Origin: Halobacteriovoraceae bacterium
GTDB lineage: Bacteria; Bdellovibrionota; Bacteriovoracia; Bacteriovoracales; Bacteriovoracaceae
Assembly: GCA_020635135.1 (NCBI GenBank)
Contig: JACKAJ010000015.1
Span: 1,364,001 to 1,428,000, forward strand
Direction: 5' to 3'
Length of the DNA stretch: 64,000 nucleotides
The notes beneath the pieces were generated by a model. That model did no database searches and was not told the origin of the DNA. It was given only the letters and a program-made list of their open reading frames with translations. A program made the position numbers and the translations under genes. This document shows positions 8,480 to 17,711 of this stretch, piece after piece; the stretch's first letter is position 1; every line of letters begins with the position of its first letter.

Positions 8480-9898
8480 ATGTCAGAAAGCATGGGTGTT
8501 GTAAGACAAGTTTTAGGACCTGTTATCGACGTTGAGTTTGAGGGAGGAGTTCTTCCAAAAATTAAAAACGCGTTGAGAGTAACAAACAAATCAAATAGTG
8601 GCGGTGATTGGAACTTGGTTCTCGAAGTTGCCCAGCACTTGGGAAATAACATGGTAAGAACAATTGCCATGGATTCTACCGAAGGTTTGAGTCGAGGTCT
8701 TCAAGTTAAAGATACTGGGGCACCAATTCAAGCTCCGGTTGGTAGAGAAACTCTTGGGAGAATTATTAACGTTATCGGTGAGCCTGTCGATGAAGCTGGA
8801 CCAGTTAATAGTAAAAAAACTTATGATATTCATAGATCAGCTCCTAGTTTTGAAAATCAATCGACAAAACTAGAGCCATTTTTTACAGGGATTAAAGTTA
8901 TTGACCTCCTCGCTCCTTATCTTAAAGGTGGGAAAATTGGTCTCTTCGGTGGAGCCGGTGTTGGTAAAACAGTTCTGATTATGGAGCTTATTAACAACAT
9001 CGCAACTCAACACGGGGGATTTTCTGTTTTCGCCGGAGTTGGAGAGAGAACTCGAGAAGGAAACGATCTCTATCACGAAATGAAAGATTCTGGAGTTATC
9101 GATAAGACAGCTCTTGTGTATGGGCAAATGAATGAGCCACCAGGAGCGAGAGCGCGAGTTGCCCTAACAGGTCTATCAGTTGCTGAATATTTTAGAGATG
9201 AAGAAAAGCAAGACGTTCTTTTTTTCGTTGATAATATTTTCCGTTTTACTCAAGCGGGATCTGAGGTTTCGGCCCTTCTTGGGCGTATTCCTTCAGCGGT
9301 TGGTTACCAGCCTACTCTTTCAACAGAGATGGGGGAAATGCAAGAACGGATTACATCGACAAACGATGGATCGATTACATCGATTCAAGCGGTTTACGTT
9401 CCTGCCGATGACTATACCGACCCTGCACCAGCGACAACATTTGCTCACTTGGATGCAACAACAGAGCTTTCAAGACAGATTGCAGAGCTTGGTATTTATC
9501 CAGCGGTGGATCCTCTTTCGTCGTCTTCAACAATTCTTACGCCGGCGATCGTTGGTGAAGAACACTATGGGATTGCTCGAGGTGTTCAGGAAATTCTACA
9601 ACGCTATAAAGAGCTTCAAGATATTATTGCCATTCTTGGGATGGACGAACTTTCAGAAGAAGATAAAGTGGTTGTTGCTAGAGCTCGTAAAGTTCAAAAA
9701 TTCTTATCCCAACCATTCTTCGTTGCTGAACAGTTTACAGGTATTCCTGGGCAGTTCGTAAAAATTGAAGACACAATTGCTTCATTCAAAGCGATTTTGA
9801 GTGGTGAAGTTGACGATCTTCCAGAGCAAGCTTTCTACCTTGTTGGAAACTTAGATATGGTTAAGGCTAAAGCGAAAGAACTTGCAGGGGGCAAATAG
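8480..9898 (+). CDS. atpD: F0F1 ATP synthase subunit beta
   Basis: Catalytic subunit of F1, 472 residues. The P-loop GGAGVGKT is near residue 155, the catalytic segment GERTREGNDLY follows, and the family signature includes ALLGRIPSAVGYQPTL and PADDYTDPAPAT. The TAGGAG upstream supports the ATG at 8480. It is followed after two bases by atpC. Confidence 0.98.
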   Translation: MSESMGVVRQVLGPVIDVEFEGGVLPKIKNALRVTNKSNSGGDWNLVLEVAQHLGNNMVRTIAMDSTEGLSRGLQVKDTGAPIQAPVGRETLGRIINVIGEPVDEAGPVNSKKTYDIHRSAPSFENQSTKLEPFFTGIKVIDLLAPYLKGGKIGLFGGAGVGKTVLIMELINNIATQHGGFSVFAGVGERTREGNDLYHEMKDSGVIDKTALVYGQMNEPPGARARVALTGLSVAEYFRDEEKQDVLFFVDNIFRFTQAGSEVSALLGRIPSAVGYQPTLSTEMGEMQERITSTNDGSITSIQAVYVPADDYTDPAPATTFAHLDATTELSRQIAELGIYPAVDPLSSSSTILTPAIVGEEHYGIARGVQEILQRYKELQDIIAILGMDELSEEDKVVVARARKVQKFLSQPFFVAEQFTGIPGQFVKIEDTIASFKAILSGEVDDLPEQAFYLVGNLDMVKAKAKELAGGK

Positions 9899-9900
9899 TA

Positions 9901-10317
9901 GTGGCAGCCTTTAAGCTCGATCTTCTAACTCCCCTGGGAGTTGTCATTAGAAATTTAGAATGTGATGACGTCATCATTCCTACTGATCGTGGAGAGATTA
10001 ACGTTCTTCCCCAGCATACTCACGTGTTGACACGTTTAGGAACGGGGATTTTGACTGCAAAAGGGTCAGGCGAAACAAAATATTATTCTGTGACTCATGG
10101 GATTTGCAAGATCTTAGGAGAGAAGATTTCTATCTTGTCTATGACATCAGAGACAGCAGAAGATATCGATGTCGAGAGAGCAAAGCAAGCCTTGAAAAAA
10201 GCGGAAGAAAAGTTAGCCGGGGCTCAAATTCTTTCAGATGTTGATTTGATTAAGCATCAAAGAAAGTTAGAAAGAGCTCAGATGCGAATTCGTTTAGCCT
10301 ATCTTGGGGAGCAGTAA
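9901..10317 (+). CDS. atpC: F0F1 ATP synthase subunit epsilon
   Basis: Rotor-associated regulatory subunit, 138 residues. It has the N-terminal beta-sandwich signature (LDLLTPLGVVIRNLECDDVI, then RGEINVLPQHTHVL) and a C-terminal two-helix hairpin. The start is GTG at 9901, two bases after the atpD stop, with GGGGGC upstream inside atpD. It is the last gene of this atp cluster; genes for F0 subunits a and c are not in the window. It converges on the metalloprotease gene with only three bases between. Confidence 0.95.
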   Translation: MAAFKLDLLTPLGVVIRNLECDDVIIPTDRGEINVLPQHTHVLTRLGTGILTAKGSGETKYYSVTHGICKILGEKISILSMTSETAEDIDVERAKQALKKAEEKLAGAQILSDVDLIKHQRKLERAQMRIRLAYLGEQ

Positions 10318-10320
10318 CTT

Positions 10321-12117
10321 TTACTGATCTTTGCAGCGACTTTCACTTTTTGTTAATTCTAAAGAAAATGGATAGCGCTTTTCTGCATGATTACCATCAG
10401 GATCCGTTGCTATCAATGTTCCCGTAACAACTTCTCCCGGTTTTAAATCCCCTAGCTTTTTAAGACTAATGGCCAGTGGAGTTGGCTTATCGTTTTTAAC
10501 AGTAACGCTAACGTCCTCAACGAGCTCAACTTGGGAAGATTCAACTTTCAAATCAAAAGTCACATCCTCACAAACATAATTGTCGACGTTGTTAAAATTA
10601 ACAACGAGCTCTGCTAGTTTATCGAGATCGTTCTCTGTGGTAAGTTCTATAAAATCAGCTGTCGGATCAGCGCGCGTACAGGTTTTTCCCGCTCCTTCAT
10701 CGCCATTAACAGAAATGCTAATTTCTGCATTTTCTCCTTCTTGGCTTAAAAGATTGACGGTCATACCGTTGGCTGTGTAATTGTCGCCTGGTTTTTCGAG
10801 GGTAGCCTGGATAACAGAAGTTCCGCCTTGACCAGTACCTCCGGTATAAATGTTAACACCGGTAAAGCAGTATTTAGTGTTTGGGTTATTGCTTCGACAA
10901 TAACGAGACTGATCCATTTTAGAATCCCAACCTGTGAGAGTTCTGTTGGTCATGTAATAAGTTGTATTGCCTGCTCGTGTAGAAATTAGTTTTAAATAAT
11001 TAGTGTTGTTATTGGAGCCAGATGATGAAAGCATATAATAACCAGGTGTTGAGTTAAGCCCGGCGAGTCTTGGATTACTATCAAGAATTCCCAGTTGAAC
11101 CATTTTCACACCATTAAAATGAACAGGGTTATCGGAAAAATCATTACCCATGGGATCAGAGTGATCAGCGTATTCAACACCAGCTCTATTGGAATGTCCA
11201 AGACCTAAGTTGTGGCCAACTTCGTGAATCAGGACTGTCAAAGCTTGAGGGCTTGCTATGTGAGAAATTCCAGGACCATTGGCGACATAAGCAACACCGC
11301 CGTATCCACACTGCTGTTGATTCTGGATAGCATTGGTAGTCATTGATGTAACAATAGCAACGTTGGTGTAGTCAGCATAATTATGATCTTTGGTATAAGT
11401 TCGCGCAACTCTTCTAAAAGTTTCTAAACCACAACCAAAATTTTCAGTTGCAGTAATAACTTCTGCGTCGGGCTCACCATCCTCATCGACATCAATATCA
11501 AAGTCAATTTGACCATTAGAAGCATCTTTATAGAAATCTCTAAATTTAATCATGTCTTCTTTGGCATTTTGAAGAGTATAAGTATCAGTAGTTGTCCGGT
11601 CGTTATAATTGACAAGAACAACGAGAAGCTTAAGATTGAAATCTCTAAGTTTTGAAGAAGCAGAATTTTTCAAATAGATTTTTTGAGGCTGAACGGTTGG
11701 AACATATCCATTAATAACGAGCTGGTAATCCAAAAGTGCTTGGTTGTTGCTGTTTTGAGGGATCGACGAGCCTTCAATTTTGAGCTTATCGCCGACATTA
11801 TATCTTTTAAGTTCCTCAGTTTCTTGGATAAAAGTTTTTTCGCCTTTGTCGCTTTCAATAAAATGAACAAGTCTTGGCTGATTATCGACGAAATCATCGA
11901 TGTAAACTTGGCCATAAGTCCCTTCAAGGGCGACATCTTGCTGAACGAGACCAAAAAAATCAGGTAATTTACAAAAACCGCCTTTTGGAGAAATGGGAGA
12001 ATTACCGCTACCACCATCACTACCAGAGGAAATTCCAAAAGGGATTGTTGAAATTTTTTCACCGCTTAAGCAACCAGTGAGTAAAAGCACAAACGCAAGA
12101 AGACGAAACTTTTCCAT
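10321..12117 (-). CDS. Secreted metalloprotease lipoprotein with extended zinc motif (gametolysin/M11-like)
   Basis: A 598-residue predicted lipoprotein with a signal peptide and lipobox ending LLTGC at residue 16, followed by a Ser/Gly linker. The zinc-protease motif HEVGHNLGLGHS is at about residues 297-308, and a methionine-containing DPMGND segment follows about 15 residues later, the metzincin arrangement. The segment before the zinc site (LLVVLVNYND, then TFRRVARTY) resembles M11/gametolysin-like proteins. The C-terminal half is probably beta-sandwich domains. Substrate is unknown. An AAGGAT-type ribosome-binding site precedes the ATG. Confidence 0.8.
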   Translation of the reverse strand: MEKFRLLAFVLLLTGCLSGEKISTIPFGISSGSDGGSGNSPISPKGGFCKLPDFFGLVQQDVALEGTYGQVYIDDFVDNQPRLVHFIESDKGEKTFIQETEELKRYNVGDKLKIEGSSIPQNSNNQALLDYQLVINGYVPTVQPQKIYLKNSASSKLRDFNLKLLVVLVNYNDRTTTDTYTLQNAKEDMIKFRDFYKDASNGQIDFDIDVDEDGEPDAEVITATENFGCGLETFRRVARTYTKDHNYADYTNVAIVTSMTTNAIQNQQQCGYGGVAYVANGPGISHIASPQALTVLIHEVGHNLGLGHSNRAGVEYADHSDPMGNDFSDNPVHFNGVKMVQLGILDSNPRLAGLNSTPGYYMLSSSGSNNNTNYLKLISTRAGNTTYYMTNRTLTGWDSKMDQSRYCRSNNPNTKYCFTGVNIYTGGTGQGGTSVIQATLEKPGDNYTANGMTVNLLSQEGENAEISISVNGDEGAGKTCTRADPTADFIELTTENDLDKLAELVVNFNNVDNYVCEDVTFDLKVESSQVELVEDVSVTVKNDKPTPLAISLKKLGDLKPGEVVTGTLIATDPDGNHAEKRYPFSLELTKSESRCKDQ

Positions 12118-12228
12118 AATAGCCTTATCCTTTATAAACCCTTCTCGGCTTAGTAAAAGAAAAACTTTACGTGATTTTAAGTACTTGAGCTCTTTTGAGG
12201 GAGATATGCAGTGAAAATAAGCTTCTTT

Positions 12229-12289
12229 TTGAGTACAAATTTTGAATACTCACAGAAGTGCTTGAATACTCACATCTTGAGTAATCACA
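12229..12289. repeat. Cluster of TTGAATACTCACA repeats in a divergent intergenic region
   Basis: TTGAATACTCACA occurs at 12242-12254 and 12262-12274, with the variant TTGAGTAATCACA at 12277-12289. The core hexamer TACTCA also appears inverted (TGAGTA) at 12230-12235 and 12279-12284. They lie between two divergently transcribed genes (start codons at 12117 and 12358), so they may be an operator for one or both. No known regulator motif is recognised. Confidence 0.5.
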
Positions 12290-12357
12290 AAGATGCAAGA
12301 ATGGCGTCTTTTCTATTGGAAAGAGTTTAAAATATTTTAAAATTATTAATAGAGTAT

Positions 12358-14631
12358 ATGAAGTTTAAAGCCGCATTTTTATCAATTGCTTTTGCCGCGA
12401 TCTCGCTATCTTTTGCGACAGCGAAGATCTTTGAGTTGATGATATGGGGTCAAAGTTTATCAATCGTGAAGATTGATGTTCTCGGAGAATCTCCTACTCT
12501 TTCAACAGCAGATTCAGAATACACGAAGGGAATTTTTCTTGATTCCAAAGCAAAGAGTGAACTCTTTAATCAATACGCAGAAGAAATTCGAGAAGATATT
12601 TCTGAAATGGTAGACACCCATAAAGCTTTGGTTGAACAGCTCATTGTTTTCAATAAAGAAATTCGAGAAACAACTGAAAAATATTACAAAACTGCTGCCA
12701 AGAAAGAAAAACCAAAAGTTGTTAAACCAGTCGCTGTTTCACCAAAAAAGCTGCAAGTTTTTCCGCTTACTCAAATGGAAAATTCTGAAGATAAAGAAAT
12801 GGTCATTAATGGAGCTATTAACTTCAAAAGATCAGGATATTCAATTACAGGTGTTAAAGGAATTAAAATTGCTCAATTGACTCAGTTTTTAAAAGATGAC
12901 TACTCATCTGTTGAATCCAAAACACTTGTCGCCACAAATGAAAAGACAGCAGAAAAGCCAAAAGTTGAAGCACCAAAAGTTGTAGAGAAACCTAAAGAAA
13001 GTGTAAAACCTGAAATCTCCGAAAAAGACAGATTGGTCTATAAATACAGTGCAAACTATAAAGAAGATGCCCCTATAGAAGCAGTGGTCGAACCAGTAAA
13101 AAAGCCTACCAAAGTGGTCCTATCGGACCAAATTTCGAAGCTGGAACCACCAAAAGTGGCTCGCAAAATCGATAATCCTGAAAAAGATGAAAAGCTTATA
13201 ATGTTTGATTACAGTGAAGATATCGAACCGAAAGCCAAGCCAGATCGGATTGCCGAGGCAACACAAAAAATAGTAGAGCCGATTGTGAGTTCGGTTGTGG
13301 TGAATACTCAGCCAGAGATCAAGGTCGCTGACTATCCAAAGTCACCAAATCCAGTTGTGAATACTCAAAAGAAAGAAACAAACAAAAAAGAACAAAAGCA
13401 CTTTGCTGCGAATTGGTCAGCTGCGGATTCTAGTTATCAAGCTTTGCTAAATCGTAAAGTCAAAGATGAAGTGAATAGCTGGACGACAATCAAGATGTCT
13501 TCCGTGGATCTTGGAAATAATATTCAAAACTTAAATGAGTTTGAAGTTCAGTTTATTGATAGTGATGAGTCTCTTAAATCAAATGTTGATGGAGCAGTCT
13601 TTTTAGATGAAAACTTAAAAGAAACTTCAGTCCGCAGAATGAGAATTTACTCTAAAGATCATGTCGACATGGTTACAGATTTGGTGATGGAAAAGGCTAA
13701 AGTTGAAGTCGATGTTCCTGTCTTTACCCGTACTAGCTTTTATTCTCTAATGAGTGATGAAAAAATTGATGAATACACTGCAAGCATACTAGTCGATTTG
13801 GACGAGAGAACAAAGTCTATTGAGATCGATGATTCTGAAGCTAAAATTATGTATTTTGACAAAAAATTTGGAGACACAGACCTCGAACATAGTGACTATG
13901 CTTTAATACTTAATATTAACCCAGGTAATCGCACTCTAACTTATACAACTGCCGACGGGTATAAAGTCAGTAAAGTAATTCATCTCACAGAGCAAACGGT
14001 TTATTTTGAACAAAATTACTATGACACAGATGATGTTTTAAATATTGAAATTTTTGAGAAGCCTGTATTGGCCAGTAGCCCGATTCCCTACAATATTTCC
14101 ACAAAAGATATATATAACGAATTCAATAAAGAAGTTCCAAGTAAACTCAATCCAAATACATTGAAATTTACTCAATTAGACAGAAGTTTAGGGATGAGTC
14201 GCTATTTTACTGTCTACAAAGATCAAAGAGAGCACACAGTGGTCTTGAGAGGTCAGAAAAAAATAGTTCTTCCTACTGAAGAGATGGTTCAGAATGTTCT
14301 CGATGAGCTGGGAGAGCCTTTATCTGGTCATAGATGTGTTTTGCAGCTTAATCTCAATAAAAACAAAATAAAAGATCTCCAATACAATGGAATGACTGTT
14401 CTCAACAATCGCGGTGGAAGCCTTAATCGAAGTGAAGTTATGAGTCTCGATCATATGACATTAGATGATGATGGTAGCTTCTATGATTCTGTTAGCCGCC
14501 ACACTGAAAAAATCTACGTGCTCGGTGAAGGGACAGGTGTGGTTAGTTTCAAATTAGAATATCAAGATGGATCAGTTGAGTATCAGCAAACACTTTGCCT
14601 ACACGGCGATTATCTTATTCAAGAATTCTAA
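12358..14631 (+). CDS. Large secreted or membrane-anchored protein of unknown function (757 residues)
   Basis: Not recognised. The N-terminus (about 22 hydrophobic residues) is a signal peptide or anchor. Residues about 60-110 look helical and charged. Residues about 115-360 are a low-complexity Lys/Pro/Val/Glu-rich linker with repeated VVEKP- and VVNTQ-type words. The C-terminal half (about 360-757) appears globular and rich in beta-strand-like segments. The Pro/Lys-rich stretch resembles periplasm-spanning linkers such as that of TonB, but no TonB C-terminal signature was seen. The start ATG has only a weak ribosome-binding site. It converges on and overlaps the patatin gene by four bases. 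Confidence 0.75.
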   Translation: MKFKAAFLSIAFAAISLSFATAKIFELMIWGQSLSIVKIDVLGESPTLSTADSEYTKGIFLDSKAKSELFNQYAEEIREDISEMVDTHKALVEQLIVFNKEIRETTEKYYKTAAKKEKPKVVKPVAVSPKKLQVFPLTQMENSEDKEMVINGAINFKRSGYSITGVKGIKIAQLTQFLKDDYSSVESKTLVATNEKTAEKPKVEAPKVVEKPKESVKPEISEKDRLVYKYSANYKEDAPIEAVVEPVKKPTKVVLSDQISKLEPPKVARKIDNPEKDEKLIMFDYSEDIEPKAKPDRIAEATQKIVEPIVSSVVVNTQPEIKVADYPKSPNPVVNTQKKETNKKEQKHFAANWSAADSSYQALLNRKVKDEVNSWTTIKMSSVDLGNNIQNLNEFEVQFIDSDESLKSNVDGAVFLDENLKETSVRRMRIYSKDHVDMVTDLVMEKAKVEVDVPVFTRTSFYSLMSDEKIDEYTASILVDLDERTKSIEIDDSEAKIMYFDKKFGDTDLEHSDYALILNINPGNRTLTYTTADGYKVSKVIHLTEQTVYFEQNYYDTDDVLNIEIFEKPVLASSPIPYNISTKDIYNEFNKEVPSKLNPNTLKFTQLDRSLGMSRYFTVYKDQREHTVVLRGQKKIVLPTEEMVQNVLDELGEPLSGHRCVLQLNLNKNKIKDLQYNGMTVLNNRGGSLNRSEVMSLDHMTLDDDGSFYDSVSRHTEKIYVLGEGTGVVSFKLEYQDGSVEYQQTLCLHGDYLIQEF

Positions 14632-15815
14632 AACTCTTCTGAAAGATCACCAAAGACTTTTAACGTTTTTCGATAGCCTTGCTTCATAACCCGAGACATG
14701 ACTTCGCGTTCTAAGGTGAATGGGTTGGCAAAGAAAGTTTGATAATCGTCGTGGTCGGGATAAATATCAATAAAACGGACGTTATGTTTATAATTGAGTT
14801 TTGTCTCAATAATTTTCATAATTTCATTAATCTGGCGTTGATTAAAATTTTCTTTTTTCATAAAAGAATGAACTGTATCTAAGAGATCTTTAGCCGTGGA
14901 GACACTGGCCCTGGAAGAGACAATTTTTTTTTGAATCATGAGGTATATGGCTTGGGTTGCGATACTTGAAATACCATAATGGGCGAGTGAACCAATTTCA
15001 TCGTGAAAATGATAAGGAGTGTGAGTCCAGGAACTGATTATGATTTCACAATTATTGTCGATTGCGACGTGTGTAGAGAGAGTGTCTCTGATTTCTCCAT
15101 CGATATAATAATCAATCGCTCCCGTTATACTGTTTTCGATGGGAAAAGGAGTGTAGAACGGTGGAACACTCATACTGGCCGCATTGGCATCACTAATATT
15201 TGTGTTGGTGTAATAGTGTGATGTTGAATCGTGACGAGGGTTTGGATAATTGTATTTACTAAAAATGACCTTTCTCGAGTGATCGAGTTGAGTCGCAATG
15301 ATAAAAAGATCAGCACTGTAATCTTCAAAATTTTCAGATTTTAAGACGTGTTTTTTCAGATACTGCCGCAGTCCTTCAGTAGAAAAAAAACCGGAAGTTG
15401 AGTAGAAAGGTTTAGCAATATTTCTTATGAATAGTGGGAAGCTTTTTAGTGGATCAAAATAGTTGGGTCTTTTCGTTTTAACTTTAGGGCGCCATAAATA
15501 AAGAATATCTTGATAACGAATGGGCTTTAAAGGAGATTTTTCTCCAATGGTGGCATTGATAATGTCGTGAGGCCCATACCCATTAGCAAAATAAGTACTA
15601 ATCATGGCCCCTGCACTTGATCCTACATAAGTAGATATATCCAGTGGTGTTTCGCCTGTAGAAGAGCTTTCGAGACCTTTAAGGGAGAATCCAAGCTCTT
15701 CAAGAGCCAGGGCAACTCCGAGGTGCCATGCCGCCGCGCGCACAACCCCGCCAGACAATACCAGTGCAATCTTTTTACCTTGAATTTTACTTCGAAAACC
15801 TTCTTTCATATTCAC
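14628..15815 (-). CDS. Patatin-like phospholipase family protein
   Basis: A 395-residue patatin-fold serine hydrolase with a Ser-Asp dyad. The oxyanion loop SGGVVRAAAWHLGV is near residues 21-34 and the nucleophile elbow GSSAGAM near residues 65-71. The catalytic Asp is probably in YIDGEIRD near residue 230, where DGE replaces the usual DGG/DGA. It has no signal peptide, so it is cytoplasmic or exported by another route. It probably acts on phospholipids or other acyl esters; the exact substrate cannot be read from sequence. Patatins are common in predatory and pathogenic bacteria. Confidence 0.85.
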   Translation of the reverse strand: MNMKEGFRSKIQGKKIALVLSGGVVRAAAWHLGVALALEELGFSLKGLESSSTGETPLDISTYVGSSAGAMISTYFANGYGPHDIINATIGEKSPLKPIRYQDILYLWRPKVKTKRPNYFDPLKSFPLFIRNIAKPFYSTSGFFSTEGLRQYLKKHVLKSENFEDYSADLFIIATQLDHSRKVIFSKYNYPNPRHDSTSHYYTNTNISDANAASMSVPPFYTPFPIENSITGAIDYYIDGEIRDTLSTHVAIDNNCEIIISSWTHTPYHFHDEIGSLAHYGISSIATQAIYLMIQKKIVSSRASVSTAKDLLDTVHSFMKKENFNQRQINEIMKIIETKLNYKHNVRFIDIYPDHDDYQTFFANPFTLEREVMSRVMKQGYRKTLKVFGDLSEEF

Positions 15816-15952
15816 TAAAATTTTACCACGTTACGTTTAACAAATGTAACTAATGTCATACAATAAATTATCGGCTCTAATAGATGTGATGATAAAAAAA
15901 TATAACATCGTAGTCGTGGCCATAAATAAAATATCAGGAGGATAGAAGGTTT

Positions 15953-16273
15953 ATGAGCGAAGGAAAGTGGCTAAGCATAACGGACTATTCAAGCTATAAA
16001 AAAGTCTCTGTCTCTAGCATCAGAAGATATATCAAAGCTAACCGAGTCCAATTCAAAAAAGAAGACGGCAAGTATTGGATTTGGGTTAAAGCTTTTGACC
16101 CCCAATTAATGGGCAAGAAAGAACAAGATTTTTCTCAACTCCAAAAGAAAATAAATGAACTCGAGGAAGAAAACCAAGAACTGCGGATGCTTGTGGAATT
16201 ATATGAAAAAAAATTATTCAACCAAGGACTGAAGCCAAAACATGAAACTCTTCCAGAAATTCCTTTTAATTAG
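15953..16273 (+). CDS. Small helix-turn-helix plus coiled-coil protein, putative DNA-binding
   Basis: A 106-residue protein. Residues 6-45 (SITDYSSYKKVSVSSIRRYI, then a KxDGKYWIW wing) look like a MerR/excisionase-type winged helix. Residues 60-92 form a leucine-zipper-like coiled coil (KKINELEEENQELRMLVELY). This domain pair suggests a dimeric DNA-binding protein. AGGAGG is present but about 15 bases before the ATG; a closer GAAGG may be the true site. The 3' end overlaps the start of the next gene by 32 bases, so the two are translated from one message. Confidence 0.75.
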   Translation: MSEGKWLSITDYSSYKKVSVSSIRRYIKANRVQFKKEDGKYWIWVKAFDPQLMGKKEQDFSQLQKKINELEEENQELRMLVELYEKKLFNQGLKPKHETLPEIPFN

Positions 16274-17711
16274 CCTAGCTTTTTATTCTCTTCAGTCTTT
16301 TGCAGTAAGAAACATGAAGAAGTGTACTTTGTTACCGATCAACGACAATGTCGACGGAGCCATAAGTTATAAAGTTTTTAATTTTGTAGAAAGAGAATTA
16401 GAAACCAGTAATTGGTGTGCCTATCGGTCAAACACAGAACTTTTAAATATTTTTAGTACTTATCGAAACAAGCTCAATGAATATCTGGGAAAACCCGAAG
16501 TCCTTAAAACGGTAGGCGATAAACTCAACGTAGGATCAATTATTCGCATTAATTTGGAAGGAAAACCGGCAGGGATTTCAGTGGAAATGATGGTCTACGC
16601 TGGAGTGGAAGATGTTAAATATTATGAAAACAAGACACTTGTAAAAAGTGAAGATATTGATGCTATAAATCTAACAATTAGAAATTGGTTGGCTGAGTAT
16701 CAAAAAATAATTCCCTATGACGGTTTGGTTTCTGGGGTTTTAGGAGATCAAATAACCTTTGATGTGGGGAGAAGTCGAAACTTTAAAATCGGACAAGAAT
16801 TTAATGTTCGAAAGTTTATTAAATTTCATAAACATCCTCTGCTTAAAACAGTGGTTGAATGGGAAACGGACCTAATTGGAACGGGTAAGATATTTAATTT
16901 TTCTAAGAATCAAGCGGTAGGGATTATTAAAGTCTACAAGAGTAGTCACAAAGTAGGAAAAGATGATTGGGTTATTATTGATACGACGGAAACACCTTTT
17001 GAGAAGAAGCTTGATTATCCCGACATTGAAGCCAATAAATTTGGAAAAATAGGAGTGGTCTCTTTTTTCCCTGAAATTGGAGATCATAGCGTAAAAACTT
17101 CTGATGGAACTGTAAGTCGAAAAATTAATGGAATTATGTTTGGAGGTCACGCTAAAGCAGAAGCGTGGATTACGCGAAATTATTTTGGAATTTTTGAATA
17201 TGGGCAAAGATTTGGAAGTCTAAAAAAAGCGACGGATACTGTCACAAACAATACTTATTCAGCGAGCAGAAGTGTTATCAAGTTAATGGGAGGGTATCGC
17301 TTTCTTCCCCTTCGTTTTTTCTATGGACCACGTTTTGATGTTTACGCTGGTTGGGCTCGTTACGCTTATGACATTGATTTTAGCCAAGCAGAAGGTTTTG
17401 GAGAAAATAATATTAGTGGAATAATTGCTGGCCTGAAAATAGATATGCCACTTGTGAAGAAAATGCGAGCTTTTTTAAAAGCTGAAGTTATGCCTCTCAG
17501 TACATTCAAACAAGAAAATCAAGTTTTTGCTCAGGAGAATAGCACGTCGAGTGTTCAATTTGAAATTGGCGGTCAGTACGAATGGAATAAGATCATGAGT
17601 ATTGACGGCAGTCTTGTTGTGACTAATAATAAAGCAGGATTTAACAGTGGAATTAGTGACCTGAAATACCAAGAATCTGTCTTTCGGCTGGGTGTTTCAT
17701 ACCAATTTTAA
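16242..17711 (+). CDS. Predicted outer-membrane beta-barrel protein with N-terminal CsgG/FlgT-like periplasmic region
   Basis: A 489-residue protein with a signal peptide (MKLFQKFLLISLAFYSLQSFA). Residues about 25-160 resemble small periplasmic domains of the CsgG/TolB-like class. Residues about 160-180 (GLVSGVLGDQITFDVG) match the short beta-rich motif found in FlgT-like proteins. The C-terminal ~220 residues have alternating aromatic/polar strands and end in Phe (GVSYQF), typical of an outer-membrane barrel recognised by BamA. Specific function is unknown. The gene ends exactly where the long hairpin at 17712 begins. Confidence 0.7.
   Translation: MKLFQKFLLISLAFYSLQSFAVRNMKKCTLLPINDNVDGAISYKVFNFVERELETSNWCAYRSNTELLNIFSTYRNKLNEYLGKPEVLKTVGDKLNVGSIIRINLEGKPAGISVEMMVYAGVEDVKYYENKTLVKSEDIDAINLTIRNWLAEYQKIIPYDGLVSGVLGDQITFDVGRSRNFKIGQEFNVRKFIKFHKHPLLKTVVEWETDLIGTGKIFNFSKNQAVGIIKVYKSSHKVGKDDWVIIDTTETPFEKKLDYPDIEANKFGKIGVVSFFPEIGDHSVKTSDGTVSRKINGIMFGGHAKAEAWITRNYFGIFEYGQRFGSLKKATDTVTNNTYSASRSVIKLMGGYRFLPLRFFYGPRFDVYAGWARYAYDIDFSQAEGFGENNISGIIAGLKIDMPLVKKMRAFLKAEVMPLSTFKQENQVFAQENSTSSVQFEIGGQYEWNKIMSIDGSLVVTNNKAGFNSGISDLKYQESVFRLGVSYQF

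Noticed and set aside
9180..9761. A 193-codon frame inside atpD on the same strand
   Set aside because: It lies wholly within atpD in another frame, has no ribosome-binding site and a composition typical of an out-of-frame shadow.
4290..10035. Other CACGTG-centred sites (near 4298, 5307, 10022) as parS
   Set aside because: Only one half-site matches in each; likely chance or coding constraint.
12229..12289. CRISPR array
   Set aside because: Repeats are 13 bases with 2-7 base gaps, in mixed orientation; no spacers of CRISPR length and no cas genes.
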